Of a stretch of 64,000 nt of DNA, positions 23,447 through 30,905 are shown in pieces (position 1 is the stretch's first letter; the number at the start of each line of letters is the position of its first letter). The position numbers were made by a program, and so were the translations under genes. The DNA is taken from the IMG/VR virus record IMGVR_UViG_3300037247_000703, positions 36,331-100,330 of that record. The stretch is one strand, 5' to 3'. Below the pieces are notes generated by a model. It did no database searches. It saw only the letters and a program-made list of their open reading frames with translations, and was not told the DNA's origin. The DNA is from a virus.

Positions 23447-25516
23447 CTAGAACGGAATGTCACCGTCGGGTAAGTCGCCGCTGCCTCCGAAGCTGTTGTT
23501 CGCTTCGAGTAGGTTGCCTTCGGTGCCGAGAAACTTTGCGACGTCGCCAAGGTCTTCGGACCGTGGCACGCGGGGCAAGCTGCGAGTGAACCGCTTACCG
23601 TAGCCCTTGGTAACGAGTCGGTTGTCGAAGCACACGATCACGCCGCGATCGTCTTCGTCGCGAATGAGACGACCGAAGCCTTGCTTGAACATCACGATCG
23701 CCCGCGGCACCGAGTGCACCATGAACGACGAATTCATGAACGACTCGCCTCGGAGCTTCTCGTTCAATGCGTCGAGCACTGGGTCGCTCGGTGACGGGAA
23801 CGGTAGCTTGTCGATGATGACGCACGACAGGGACTCACCCGGCACATCGACACCGGCCCAGAACGACGACACACCGAACAGCACGCTGTCGATTTCGCGA
23901 CGGAAGTCTTCGACGAGTTGTGTGCGCGGCTTGTCGCCTTGCTTGAACAGCGCCACTTGTTGAATCTGTGAGGCCGCGACGTCGTAGCAGTAGTTCAGAT
24001 TTCGGAATGACGTGAACAGGCACAGCGTGCGCCCGCGCGCTTGACGGATGACGTGAACGATTGCGTCGGCGAGAGTCTCTTGGAAGTCGCGGTCGCGCGG
24101 ATCGGGAAACTTGCGCGGCACGATCAATAGCGCTTGCTTGTGGTTGAACGGCGACTCGACGATCAGCCGGCTCGGCTCCTGAACACCAATCTCGTCTTCG
24201 ATGTAGTCGAAGGTCTCGTCGGTTGCCAAGGTGGCCGACGTCATGATCACAGACGGCACGCTGTGAAACAACGCGACCTTGAGCAGACCTGCGACATTGA
24301 TCGGCTTGCCTTTGAGCGCGACCTTGTTCGCATCGCGGAAATCTTGCTCGATGAACACGACGGTGTTGTCATCTTCCAGCTCCATCGAGTTGGCGATGAT
24401 GTCTTTCATCGACTTGGCGCGGTTGCGCTCGATCTCGATGTCGGCCTTAGCGTCTTCCGTCGGCGCCGACGCCTGATGCTGCCGCAGATTCTCTTCGACT
24501 TCATCGAGTGCCGCGACGAGCGGCTCGTACTTCACGACGCCCGGCTTACGAAGGCGCACGTTGTAGTTGTCGCTCTTGGCGTATTCGCGCAGGTCGTCAA
24601 AGAATTCCTCGCCGCGCTTGTTCATCTCGGTTGCCAGACCCGGTAACTTCTGCTTTTCCAGAAACCTCGACAACCGCTTGAACGCACCCGGCGCCATTCG
24701 GTAGCCGAGAAAATCACGCGCGATGTCGACCGCCTCGTGCGCTTCGTCGAGGATCGCGACATCGAACGGCGGAAGCACTGCGCCGGCATACTTGATGTTC
24801 GCGAACAGAACATGATAGTTGCACACGATGATGTTCGCGAGTTTGGCTTCCTCACGAGCGAGCAATGAGAAGCATTGCAAGGCATGCCGGCATTTCTTGC
24901 CCTTGCAATCGTCGGCACCGACCGACAACCGTGACCAGTTGATGCCCGATGGCACGAAGGGAAGCTCGGACTTGTCGCCGGTTTTCGTCTCGTTGGCCCA
25001 CGCGAGCAGCTTCTTCATTTCGCCGTCGAACGTGTGGGCGGTCGTCTTGTCGGCGAACATGTCTTTCTGTTTCGCGCGCTCGGTGTCGCCGAGTAGCTTG
25101 GCCTCTTGACTGAGGCACAGATAGTTCGATTTGCCCTTGAACAGAGCGAAAGAGAACCGCCACGGTATGATCTCTCGCAGCCGTGGCAGGTCTTTTTCGC
25201 AGAGCTGTTCTTGAAGCGCGATGTTCGCGGTCGCGACGACGATCGTCTTGCCGTAGAAGACGGACTGATAGATCGCCGGCACGAGATACGCGAACGACTT
25301 GCCCGTTCCGGTCGGCCCTTCACAGATCAGGTGATCGCCGGTTGCGATCGCCGAGAGCACTGCACGCGAGAGCGAGATTTGGCCGGGTCGCGGTTTGTAT
25401 CCGTCGAACTTCTGCGAGAGGTATCCGCTCTCGCCGAAGGTTGCCTCGATCGGATCATCTACGCGCGGCCCCGCCATGCTCGTGAGCGAGCGCACCTGTT
25501 CTGTTTCGGTTCCCAC
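23447..25516 (-). CDS. DinG/XPD-type superfamily 2 DNA helicase
   Basis: A 689-residue protein. GPTGTGKSFAY near residue 70 is Walker A, ILDEAHEAVD is the DEAH box, TSATLA is motif III, and FGRLIRDEDDRGVIVCFDNR is the DinG/XPD motif VI. Spaced cysteines (DDC, KKC, LQC, then VCNYHVLF) before the DEAH box fit the Fe-S domain of the family. The GTG start has AGGGGG at the right distance. Such 5'-3' helicases unwind R-loops and damaged DNA. Confidence 0.88.
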   Translation of the reverse strand: MGTETEQVRSLTSMAGPRVDDPIEATFGESGYLSQKFDGYKPRPGQISLSRAVLSAIATGDHLICEGPTGTGKSFAYLVPAIYQSVFYGKTIVVATANIALQEQLCEKDLPRLREIIPWRFSFALFKGKSNYLCLSQEAKLLGDTERAKQKDMFADKTTAHTFDGEMKKLLAWANETKTGDKSELPFVPSGINWSRLSVGADDCKGKKCRHALQCFSLLAREEAKLANIIVCNYHVLFANIKYAGAVLPPFDVAILDEAHEAVDIARDFLGYRMAPGAFKRLSRFLEKQKLPGLATEMNKRGEEFFDDLREYAKSDNYNVRLRKPGVVKYEPLVAALDEVEENLRQHQASAPTEDAKADIEIERNRAKSMKDIIANSMELEDDNTVVFIEQDFRDANKVALKGKPINVAGLLKVALFHSVPSVIMTSATLATDETFDYIEDEIGVQEPSRLIVESPFNHKQALLIVPRKFPDPRDRDFQETLADAIVHVIRQARGRTLCLFTSFRNLNYCYDVAASQIQQVALFKQGDKPRTQLVEDFRREIDSVLFGVSSFWAGVDVPGESLSCVIIDKLPFPSPSDPVLDALNEKLRGESFMNSSFMVHSVPRAIVMFKQGFGRLIRDEDDRGVIVCFDNRLVTKGYGKRFTRSLPRVPRSEDLGDVAKFLGTEGNLLEANNSFGGSGDLPDGDIPF

Positions 25517-25546
25517 CGATTACCCCCTGACCGGGTTGCAGTTCGC

Positions 25547-25558
25547 CGCTAGCTAGCG
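25547..25558. promoter_or_regulatory. 12-bp palindrome between SSB and helicase genes
   Basis: CGCTAGCTAGCG is a perfect palindrome in the short gap after the SSB stop codon. It could be a protein-binding site or a chance feature; no T-rich tract follows, so it is not a terminator. Confidence 0.3.
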
Positions 25559-25559
25559 A

Positions 25560-26324
25560 CTACTCGAACGGATCGATCTCCGCTTCCGGTTCGGGGGCGT
25601 TGCCGCTCTTGTCGGCGAGCCACTTCATCGCGGCGTCGAGCTTCGCGCCGGGCAGCTCCTTGACGCGCTTGATGTCGAACTTCGTCAGGAACGAATCCAG
25701 CTCGCTGCGGTCGAGCGCCTTGAGGCCAGCGATCAGCTCCTTGCTTTGTTTGTCGCTGATGACGCCGTTGCTCGAACTGCTCGTGCCCTTCTTCTCGTCG
25801 TCGCTGCTCGCGTTCGGGTTGGCCAGATCGTGAAGCTGAGCCTTCGCGATCTTGTCGACGAGACCCGGCACGTCTTCGATCTTTTTGTCGGGGAGCACCG
25901 AGTAGGTCGTCTTCGGATCCTTGGCCTTGCCCTTGCGCTCCATCTCGAAGATCCACACGCCGAGTCCGTACTTGGTTTTGCATTTGACGAGATCGTTGAA
26001 CCAAGTCACGCCGTTCTCGAACATCGCGACTCGCTCGTCTTCCTTCATGCTGTCGCCGTTGCCCGTCGCGAGAACGTAGCAGTTGATCGACGCGCGGAAG
26101 CTCGGTTTTTTGTCGGCGTGATTGTCGGCGTAGGCTTTGCCTTCGTCGCTGTCAGCCTCGATGTACTGCTCTTGCTTCGTGTCCCAAAACACGAGCCGAG
26201 AGTGCGGCTCGCCAAGAAAGACGACGACGCACTTGTCGCCGTCGTCTTTCAGGCTGAGAAACTTGCCGCCGACACTTGCGTCGTCGGCCATTTGCTGACC
26301 GGTGTCCCATCCACTTTGACCCAT
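25560..26324 (-). CDS. Single-stranded DNA-binding protein
   Basis: A 254-residue protein from ATG 26324, with AGGAG eight bases upstream. The central region reads like the OB-fold ssDNA-binding proteins of phages (CVVVFLGEPHSRLVFWDT, then GVWIFEMERKG). A Ser/Asp linker and helical part are followed by an acidic end, EIDPFE, which resembles the tail that SSBs use to recruit partners. It is placed before the DinG-type helicase, as expected for replication genes. Confidence 0.72.
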   Translation of the reverse strand: MGQSGWDTGQQMADDASVGGKFLSLKDDGDKCVVVFLGEPHSRLVFWDTKQEQYIEADSDEGKAYADNHADKKPSFRASINCYVLATGNGDSMKEDERVAMFENGVTWFNDLVKCKTKYGLGVWIFEMERKGKAKDPKTTYSVLPDKKIEDVPGLVDKIAKAQLHDLANPNASSDDEKKGTSSSSNGVISDKQSKELIAGLKALDRSELDSFLTKFDIKRVKELPGAKLDAAMKWLADKSGNAPEPEAEIDPFE

Positions 26325-26460
26325 GATTCGATCTCCTGTTGGCAAAAAGGTTTCGGGTTGCGGAAACGCTTAATACCGAATCGGTCTGACAGGATGCAAC
26401 TGTTTTGAGCCTGTGGATTTGTGCGCAAGCTGTGGGCAAGCTGCCTAGTTCCGCGCAGCC
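26325..26460 (-). promoter_or_regulatory. Leader with possible promoter and 11-bp tandem repeat
   Basis: This 136-base gap upstream of the SSB gene carries TTGCAT (26394-26399) and TATTAA (26370-26375) 18 bases apart, a weak sigma70-like promoter for extra SSB expression. Upstream, TGTGCGCAAGC and TGTGGGCAAGC lie in tandem at 26420-26441, and a TGTGGAT element sits beside them; on the minus strand these resemble DnaA boxes (two mismatches each). Confidence 0.35.
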
Positions 26461-26670
26461 TCAAGGAGTTCCGTTTCGAATTTTTTTTATGTGCTCGTCG
26501 AGGGCAAGTCGCTTGACATAGCGACACAGGGATCGATGCGAAACGTCGAGATGCTCGGCCGCGCGCGTCGTGTTCCCGTCGGTCGCGAGAAAGGCTGTGA
26601 GGATGCGCTTGCGCGCTTCTGCCGGGTGTTTCTCGACGAGCTGCCCCCACGGTGTTCTACGGTATGACAT
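26461..26670 (-). CDS. Fis-type helix-turn-helix protein (69 aa)
   Basis: ATG 26670 follows AGGAG, which overlaps the upstream stop. The segment ILTAFLATDGNTTRAAEHL followed by VSHRSLCRYVKRL is the HTH_8/Fis fold. Its pattern is shared with the regulator at 28831-29208 (TDGN..AAE.L). Probably a DNA-binding regulator or architectural protein. Confidence 0.82.
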   Translation of the reverse strand: MSYRRTPWGQLVEKHPAEARKRILTAFLATDGNTTRAAEHLDVSHRSLCRYVKRLALDEHIKKIRNGTP

Positions 26671-26683
26671 GGCTTGCCGGCTC

Positions 26684-27592
26684 CTAGTCTTCGTCTTCGT
26701 TGTCGTCTTCGTCTTCGTCGTCGGTGAGGCTGTCGCCGACGGCATTGCGCAGGGTCGCCTTGTCGTCTTCTTCCTGCGAGATGATGGCGTCCATTATCTC
26801 GTGATCGAGAATGCCCTCGAACGCGTCGGTGATGACCTCTTCGAGCACTTCGGGATCGAGCGCGTCGACCTCCCACGATGACGTTCCGTATTTAGCGACA
26901 TATTCAGGCGCTCGCACGTCAGTCATCTTCGCCGGGTTTGGGGGCGGGTCGTACTCGTGCACTTGTTCGATTGTCAGGGCGATCTTCTCGACAGTGAGTC
27001 CACAGATGCCAAACTCGTGCATGCGTGTACGAATGTCGCGCACCATGTCTTCGCCGGACGGATCCAGGTCGCCGAGATAAAACAGTGCGAGCTGGCGATC
27101 GTACTCGTAGGGGCGGAACCGCTCGGCGCCTTCCTTCATCGCTGACGCCGACGAGTAACCGCGATTGACCATCAGGGTGACGTGGAACTGTCGCGCGAGT
27201 GGAGCGAGCACCGACGCGAGCGCATCCTTCTCGACCCACAGTTCGGCGTAATACTCTTGGCCCCTCCATCGCGGCAGTCGGTAACTCCGAAGCGCGGTCT
27301 CGACGAGATCCGACAGGCTGCTGAATTCTGGCGGATTCCTCGGCTGTCGGACGCGGTCTTCGATCGCGTGCCAATCCATCAGTCCCGCGAGGCGAGCGCG
27401 CGTGACCAGTGACGACAGGTTTTGGTAACTGCGCTCGGTATTCGGCACGATGTTTTTGGAGACGAGTTGGTAGTAGAGCTGCCGCAGCGTGAGCTGGTAC
27501 TTCGACAACCTGCGGATGATCGCGTTGCACGTCGCTACCAGCTCCCTTGAATGGGCTCGCGGGTTCCACTCTCGGAATTTTTCCCTCGCCAT
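26684..27592 (-). CDS. Topoisomerase VI A / Spo11-like protein (Mini-A type)
   Basis: A 302-residue protein. The N-terminal winged helix has TLRQLYYQLVSK with Tyr40-Tyr41, the place of the catalytic Tyr in Spo11/TopoVI-A. The Toprim domain follows: AELWVEKDALA with Glu121 and FYLGDLDPSGED with Asp175 and Asp177. A very acidic tail ends the protein. No TopoVI-B (GHKL ATPase) gene is visible, as in the Mini-A proteins described from plasmids and viruses. It might nick or break DNA in replication or recombination. It is one of the first genes of the early operon. Confidence 0.75.
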   Translation of the reverse strand: MAREKFREWNPRAHSRELVATCNAIIRRLSKYQLTLRQLYYQLVSKNIVPNTERSYQNLSSLVTRARLAGLMDWHAIEDRVRQPRNPPEFSSLSDLVETALRSYRLPRWRGQEYYAELWVEKDALASVLAPLARQFHVTLMVNRGYSSASAMKEGAERFRPYEYDRQLALFYLGDLDPSGEDMVRDIRTRMHEFGICGLTVEKIALTIEQVHEYDPPPNPAKMTDVRAPEYVAKYGTSSWEVDALDPEVLEEVITDAFEGILDHEIMDAIISQEEDDKATLRNAVGDSLTDDEDEDDNEDED

Positions 27593-27593
27593 C

Positions 27594-27950
27594 TCAGTCG
27601 CCTCCGTCTTGCAGGGTCCACCCTTCGGGCATGATCCACTCGGGGCCGTCGGCCACGAGCTTGATCTCGCCGGGGTTCTTGCGGTCGCTGTAGTGCATGC
27701 TCCATCCGCCGGATCGATAGGTGCCGCGCTTCGGTTGGTTGCTCGAAGACACGTCGATGTAGCGCGCGTCAGCCGGCTGTGTGAACGCGGCGCCGCGAGC
27801 CAAGATGATCTGCCGGGTCTTGCCCTTCACAGACAGGATTCGCACGAACCGCCGCTTGCCGCGAGGGTCATCGCCGTGCCGGTGAAGCCAGACTTGCCCG
27901 GCGCGCGGGATGCGCTCGGGCTGCCGGCAGACTCGCCGCCGTCTAGCCAC
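27594..27950 (-). CDS. Hypothetical basic protein (118 aa)
   Basis: The GTG at 27950 overlaps the end of the upstream gene by 8 bases, as is usual here; an ATG at 28016 would add 22 residues with a larger overlap. The product is basic and strand-rich (RFVRILSVKGKTRQIILARG), with a Trp-rich C-terminus (EWIMPEGWTLQDG). It could bind nucleic acid. No family is recognised. Confidence 0.62.
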   Translation of the reverse strand: MARRRRVCRQPERIPRAGQVWLHRHGDDPRGKRRFVRILSVKGKTRQIILARGAAFTQPADARYIDVSSSNQPKRGTYRSGGWSMHYSDRKNPGEIKLVADGPEWIMPEGWTLQDGGD

Positions 27951-28671
27951 GGTCGCGTCCCGCTGTGACAAGGTTGCCGCATTGCTGTGGGTCGGTTGCG
28001 GTTCGTTTTGGGTCATTTTGGATTTCGGCCCCGTGCGGTGCCGGTTCGTCTGGCGAGCTTGGCACACTCCTTTGAGTGGTGTCAGCGTTGCTTGGCACAG
28101 TCTTCGAGCGGTTCTCCTTGCGGTCGTAGTAGCCGGCCTTCCTCGCCCACTTGTCGCGGATCGATTTTGCGCGCCGGAGTCGGGTTTCGGCTTTCTTCAG
28201 CATCGCCCGGACGTGTTCCTCGCGTGCCGCCGCGCGCTGTCGCGCCGCTGTCGCGCAGTCGATGACCTCGGGTTCGGCGAACTTGATCGTCAGCCCTTCG
28301 TGCCACGTCGGTTCGAGTGTCCACCAATCGATCATGTTTTTGTGGTTGAGCCCGAGCGTGTGATCGATCTCGTGCTCGAAGATTTGGGCGAGCTTGCGGT
28401 AGTCGACTGGATCGCGCCCGTCGGCTCGGCACTCGGCGACGAATGCCGGGGGTGGAAGCGTAAGCCGAATCGTGATTCCGTGACGGTTGCAATCGCCTTC
28501 GGTCCCGAGAACTCCCCACCCGTGGAGCGCGGAACCCTTTCCATAGTAGATCTCAACCTCGCGCCACTCGACACCCTTGGCGCGCATGCCCGCCGACAGG
28601 AATCGGCGAATGTCGCGGGCGTCGTAGGTAGTGCGGTTCACGACTTTGAGTCGAAGACTTCTCGATGCCAT
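27943..28671 (-). CDS. Metzincin-motif protein, first gene of early operon
   Basis: A 242-residue protein. HEIDHTLGLNH at residues 100-110 fits the metzincin zinc signature HExxHxxGxxH exactly (His100, Glu101, His104, Gly107, His110). The N-terminal 90 residues are strand-rich; residues 140-185 form a basic coiled coil and the tail is disordered. Its ATG lies 7 bases after the -10 box of a strong promoter, so the mRNA is probably leaderless. A host- or phage-protein protease is the obvious idea, but other metal roles are possible. Confidence 0.6.
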   Translation of the reverse strand: MASRSLRLKVVNRTTYDARDIRRFLSAGMRAKGVEWREVEIYYGKGSALHGWGVLGTEGDCNRHGITIRLTLPPPAFVAECRADGRDPVDYRKLAQIFEHEIDHTLGLNHKNMIDWWTLEPTWHEGLTIKFAEPEVIDCATAARQRAAAREEHVRAMLKKAETRLRRAKSIRDKWARKAGYYDRKENRSKTVPSNADTTQRSVPSSPDEPAPHGAEIQNDPKRTATDPQQCGNLVTAGRDRG

Positions 28672-28678
28672 GAAGATG

Positions 28679-28707
28679 ATGTTAACAAAAGTCTAAACAG
28701 ATGTCAA
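28679..28707 (-). promoter_or_regulatory. Strong sigma70-like promoter of the leftward early operon
   Basis: On the minus strand TTGACA (28702-28707) is followed, after 17 bases, by TAACAT (28679-28684). The start codon at 28671 begins only 7 bases after the -10 box, so transcription should begin at or next to the ATG. No ribosome-binding site lies between. Confidence 0.75.
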
Positions 28708-28727
28708 CAGGAAAAAACGCATCGACG

Positions 28728-28757
28728 GTTCTTTTTTGTTTCGCGTTCTTTTTTGTT
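28728..28757 (+). repeat. 13-bp direct repeats in the divergent promoter region
   Basis: GTTCTTTTTTGTT occurs at 28728-28740 and again at 28745-28757, 17 bases apart start to start. The second copy overlaps the -35 box of the rightward promoter. The repeats could be operator sites or a bent T-tract element that sets the balance of the two promoters. Confidence 0.55.
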
Positions 28758-28784
28758 GACCGTGGGGCGTTCGCTCCGTACAGT
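28756..28784 (+). promoter_or_regulatory. Sigma70-like promoter of the rightward cassette
   Basis: TTGACC (28756-28761), a 17-base spacer, then TACAGT (28779-28784). An ATG begins at 28791, 6 bases after the -10 box, again suggesting a leaderless first codon. Confidence 0.7.
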
Positions 28785-28790
28785 AGAGCC

Positions 28791-28811
28791 ATGTACGAGG
28801 CAGTCAGCTAA
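28791..28811 (+). CDS. Possible leaderless 6-codon leader peptide
   Basis: ATG at the expected first transcribed base opens a six-codon frame (MYEAVS) that stops at TAA, 19 bases before the ATG of the Fis-type gene. If translated, it could couple or tune translation of that gene. This may equally be chance; it is too short to judge by composition. Confidence 0.3.
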   Translation: MYEAVS

Positions 28812-28830
28812 GCCAATCCGAGGAAAAGCG

Positions 28831-29208
28831 ATGTCGAAGAAAAAGAAGAACAGGCTACAGAACGAAATGCACGAGTTCGAGGCGGCCAAGATCCGCGAGG
28901 CGCTCTCGCGCACCGATGGCAACCTGAAGAACACCGCCGAGATTCTCGACATGCCGACGACCACGCTCACGTCGACGCTTCAGCGCCGACATCCGAAGCT
29001 GCTCGAATACGCTCGCACCCTGCGCGCGAAGAAAGGCAACGAACGAGGCCGCCCGCGCATCGAGGCGAGCGAGCGCACGAAGAAGGCCGTCAAAGTGGCG
29101 TGGCGCAAGGCCGACGGAATCCTCGCCGAAGCCGCGCGCCTGCTCAAGCTGCCGGCGTCGAGCACCCGCGAGCTTCTGATCCGCTACGAGATGATCGAGG
29201 CCGAGTAG
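28831..29208 (+). CDS. Double Fis-type HTH regulator
   Basis: A 125-residue protein from ATG 28831, with GAGG upstream. Residues 12-50 contain a Fis/HTH_8 unit (IREALSRTDGNLKNTAEIL, then TTTLTSTLQRR). A second, more diverged unit follows from about residue 85 (VAWRKADGILAEAARLLK), joined by a basic linker with an AT-hook-like GRPRIE. As the first gene of a divergent cassette it may regulate the two promoters at 28679-28784. A longer frame upstream crosses the promoters and is rejected. Confidence 0.8.
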   Translation: MSKKKKNRLQNEMHEFEAAKIREALSRTDGNLKNTAEILDMPTTTLTSTLQRRHPKLLEYARTLRAKKGNERGRPRIEASERTKKAVKVAWRKADGILAEAARLLKLPASSTRELLIRYEMIEAE

Positions 29209-29209
29209 A

Positions 29210-29401
29210 ATGAAGCCGGGATGGAGGTGGGATTGGCCGATGAAAAAAGCGCACTACTTCATCGAGGGTAGGTCGCTGTGTAGTCGGTGGGCCTCGTTCG
29301 AAAACGAACCCGACAAAACATGTTACAGGAAGTCGGATCGCTGCAAGCCCTGCAGCCGGAAAGTGGCTGCAGCGGAAAGAGATCGAGGAACCACCCCATG
29401 A
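29210..29401 (+). CDS. Cysteine-containing small protein (63 aa)
   Basis: ATG 29210 lies one base after the previous stop; an in-frame ATG at 29240 is an alternative, with GGAGG about 12 bases upstream. CSRW, CYRK and CKPC elements in the second half suggest a small zinc site. No family is recognised. Confidence 0.6.
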   Translation: MKPGWRWDWPMKKAHYFIEGRSLCSRWASFENEPDKTCYRKSDRCKPCSRKVAAAERDRGTTP

Positions 29402-29607
29402 CTAGTCGACCCGACTCACCGCTCTGGACGAACCCGGCCAGCACCAAGGATGCGTTCCCAGAATTGGCGGACGTTGACCCCGGTTTGCTCGAACAGCTCG
29501 TCTACGAGATGGAGAATGACCCCGAGTTTCAGCGCCAACTGGAGAAACGACTCGCCCCGTACAATACGCCGGTTACTGCCGACACTCTTTACAGGTTGCT
29601 GCCATGA
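29398..29607 (+). CDS. Hypothetical acidic protein (69 aa)
   Basis: ATG 29398 overlaps the previous stop (ATGA). The product is helical and acidic (LADVDPGLLEQLVYEMEND). The family is unknown. Confidence 0.62.
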   Translation: MTSRPDSPLWTNPASTKDAFPELADVDPGLLEQLVYEMENDPEFQRQLEKRLAPYNTPVTADTLYRLLP

Positions 29608-29882
29608 CCCGGACCACCCGACCTACTACGCCAGAGGAGCGGGAAGCGGCGTACCTGGACCACCAAGGCGATCCCGCGTGGGAGTGGGATCGGCGACTGC
29701 TCGACGACCTCAAGGACGCGCACGAGCTGTTGGAGCGGGCCACCGCTCAACTCACAACGGCAGCCGGCGCGCTGCTTCTCGTTCCAGAGGGTACGCGACT
29801 ATCACGAGACGCGGCGGACCTTTCGAACGACATCGACGACTTACTCGCTGCACCCCAGCGCTCTGCCGGGGAGCCGGAATGA
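29604..29882 (+). CDS. Hypothetical helical protein (92 aa)
   Basis: ATGA overlap with the previous gene. The product appears fully helical (DDLKDAHELLERATAQL) and may be a coiled coil. No family is recognised. Confidence 0.65.
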   Translation: MTRTTRPTTPEEREAAYLDHQGDPAWEWDRRLLDDLKDAHELLERATAQLTTAAGALLLVPEGTRLSRDAADLSNDIDDLLAAPQRSAGEPE

Positions 29883-30190
29883 GCGACCGACAGTGCCTTG
29901 CATGTGGACACGTTGTGACGATCACCGGGCCTGGGGCATCGCGTATCGGTTGGGTGTTCAAGAAGCACGTAACCAGGTGCGCTGCGGCTACAGACGACGA
30001 ACGAAAACAGTTCCGCCGTACTGGCAGGTGGCCGATCCGACGGTGCCAATGCGGTTCGCCCATGTTCCCCAACATTGAGGGCCGCTGGCTCTGCCGTGAT
30101 GGTGACTGGGACGGCTCGGCGAGGAAGTGGTTACTCGGCCGATGCCAGCCAGTCTCCGACGATACGCCCGGGGGTCCCGATGCCGGGTGA
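29879..30190 (+). CDS. Zinc-ribbon protein (103 aa)
   Basis: ATG 29879 overlaps the previous stop. CLACGHVV and a second CQCGS pair, followed by a further Cys, indicate one or two zinc sites; FKKHVTRC lies between. A reading in another phase starting near 29450 is rejected. The function is unknown. Confidence 0.68.
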   Translation: MSDRQCLACGHVVTITGPGASRIGWVFKKHVTRCAAATDDERKQFRRTGRWPIRRCQCGSPMFPNIEGRWLCRDGDWDGSARKWLLGRCQPVSDDTPGGPDAG

Positions 30191-30539
30191 GGGGAGAGAC
30201 TCGGCCCGCGAACTGCGGCTCCAAATTTCACGGTTCCTCAGCGGACGGTCACCGGCTGCTGACATCGATCAGGCCATCGAACAATGGCGCGAGGAGACGG
30301 ACCGCCCCACCGTCCGCGCCCTCGAACGTGAGCGGGACAAGCTACGCACCTGCATGACGCTGGACCGGAAGACAATCGAACGGCGAACCGAGCAACGGGA
30401 CCGCTACAAGGATGCGCTAGAGGCAATCTGCGGCAAGAGTTCCGCGCACAAGTCGCCACGACAGCGGTTGATTGATGTCAATCACGCTTTGAAGCGCCTC
30501 GCCCGCGCCGCCCTGTCTCCACCTCCAGACATCGCCTGA
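30180..30539 (+). CDS. Hypothetical coiled-coil protein (119 aa)
   Basis: ATG 30180 overlaps the previous gene by 11 bases. Residues 40-85 are a charged coiled coil (VRALERERDKLRTCM). It ends with a basic helix. No family is recognised. Confidence 0.65.
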   Translation: MPGEGRDSARELRLQISRFLSGRSPAADIDQAIEQWREETDRPTVRALERERDKLRTCMTLDRKTIERRTEQRDRYKDALEAICGKSSAHKSPRQRLIDVNHALKRLARAALSPPPDIA

Positions 30540-30548
30540 TTCCCACAA

Positions 30549-30905
30549 ATGAAACTCGACGGTATTGATCAGGTTACAAAGGCTGCAAAGGCCGCCACGG
30601 CGAAGATCCTGCGCCGGGATCCCAACGACCCCGACCCGACCACGCTGATCGAGTGCTTCTCCGGCGACGTCATCCGGGTGCCGTTCTTTGGCCTGTGTGA
30701 GTTCGCCTTCTTCATCGGGCGCCGCACGGTGACGAGCAAGGTCGAGCTCGTCGGGGAAGACGGCCAGAAGCGCCGTGTGCCCGTCTACGGCGGGGTCAGT
30801 TCAGGCTTCGTCAGACTCCTACCGCGCGAGCGGAATCCGCCACGGGCTGTTACAACGGTCCCCGGGTGGGTTCCCGTGCAGTGTGTCGACCGACACCGGC
30901 CGTGA
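30549..30905 (+). CDS. Hypothetical protein (118 aa)
   Basis: Begins 9 bases after the previous stop. A helical N-terminus is followed by alternating strands (VIRVPFFGLCEFAFFIGRR, then TSKVELVGEDGQ) and a basic end. No family is recognised. Confidence 0.62.
   Translation: MKLDGIDQVTKAAKAATAKILRRDPNDPDPTTLIECFSGDVIRVPFFGLCEFAFFIGRRTVTSKVELVGEDGQKRRVPVYGGVSSGFVRLLPRERNPPRAVTTVPGWVPVQCVDRHRP

Noticed and set aside
25549-26004. Leftward frame of 151 codons inside the SSB gene
   Set aside because: Arg/Gln-rich out-of-phase reading of the SSB gene.
27910-28830. Rightward frame that would extend the Fis-type gene upstream by about 300 codons
   Set aside because: It runs antisense to two leftward genes and through both promoters; the good ribosome site and HTH begin at 28831.
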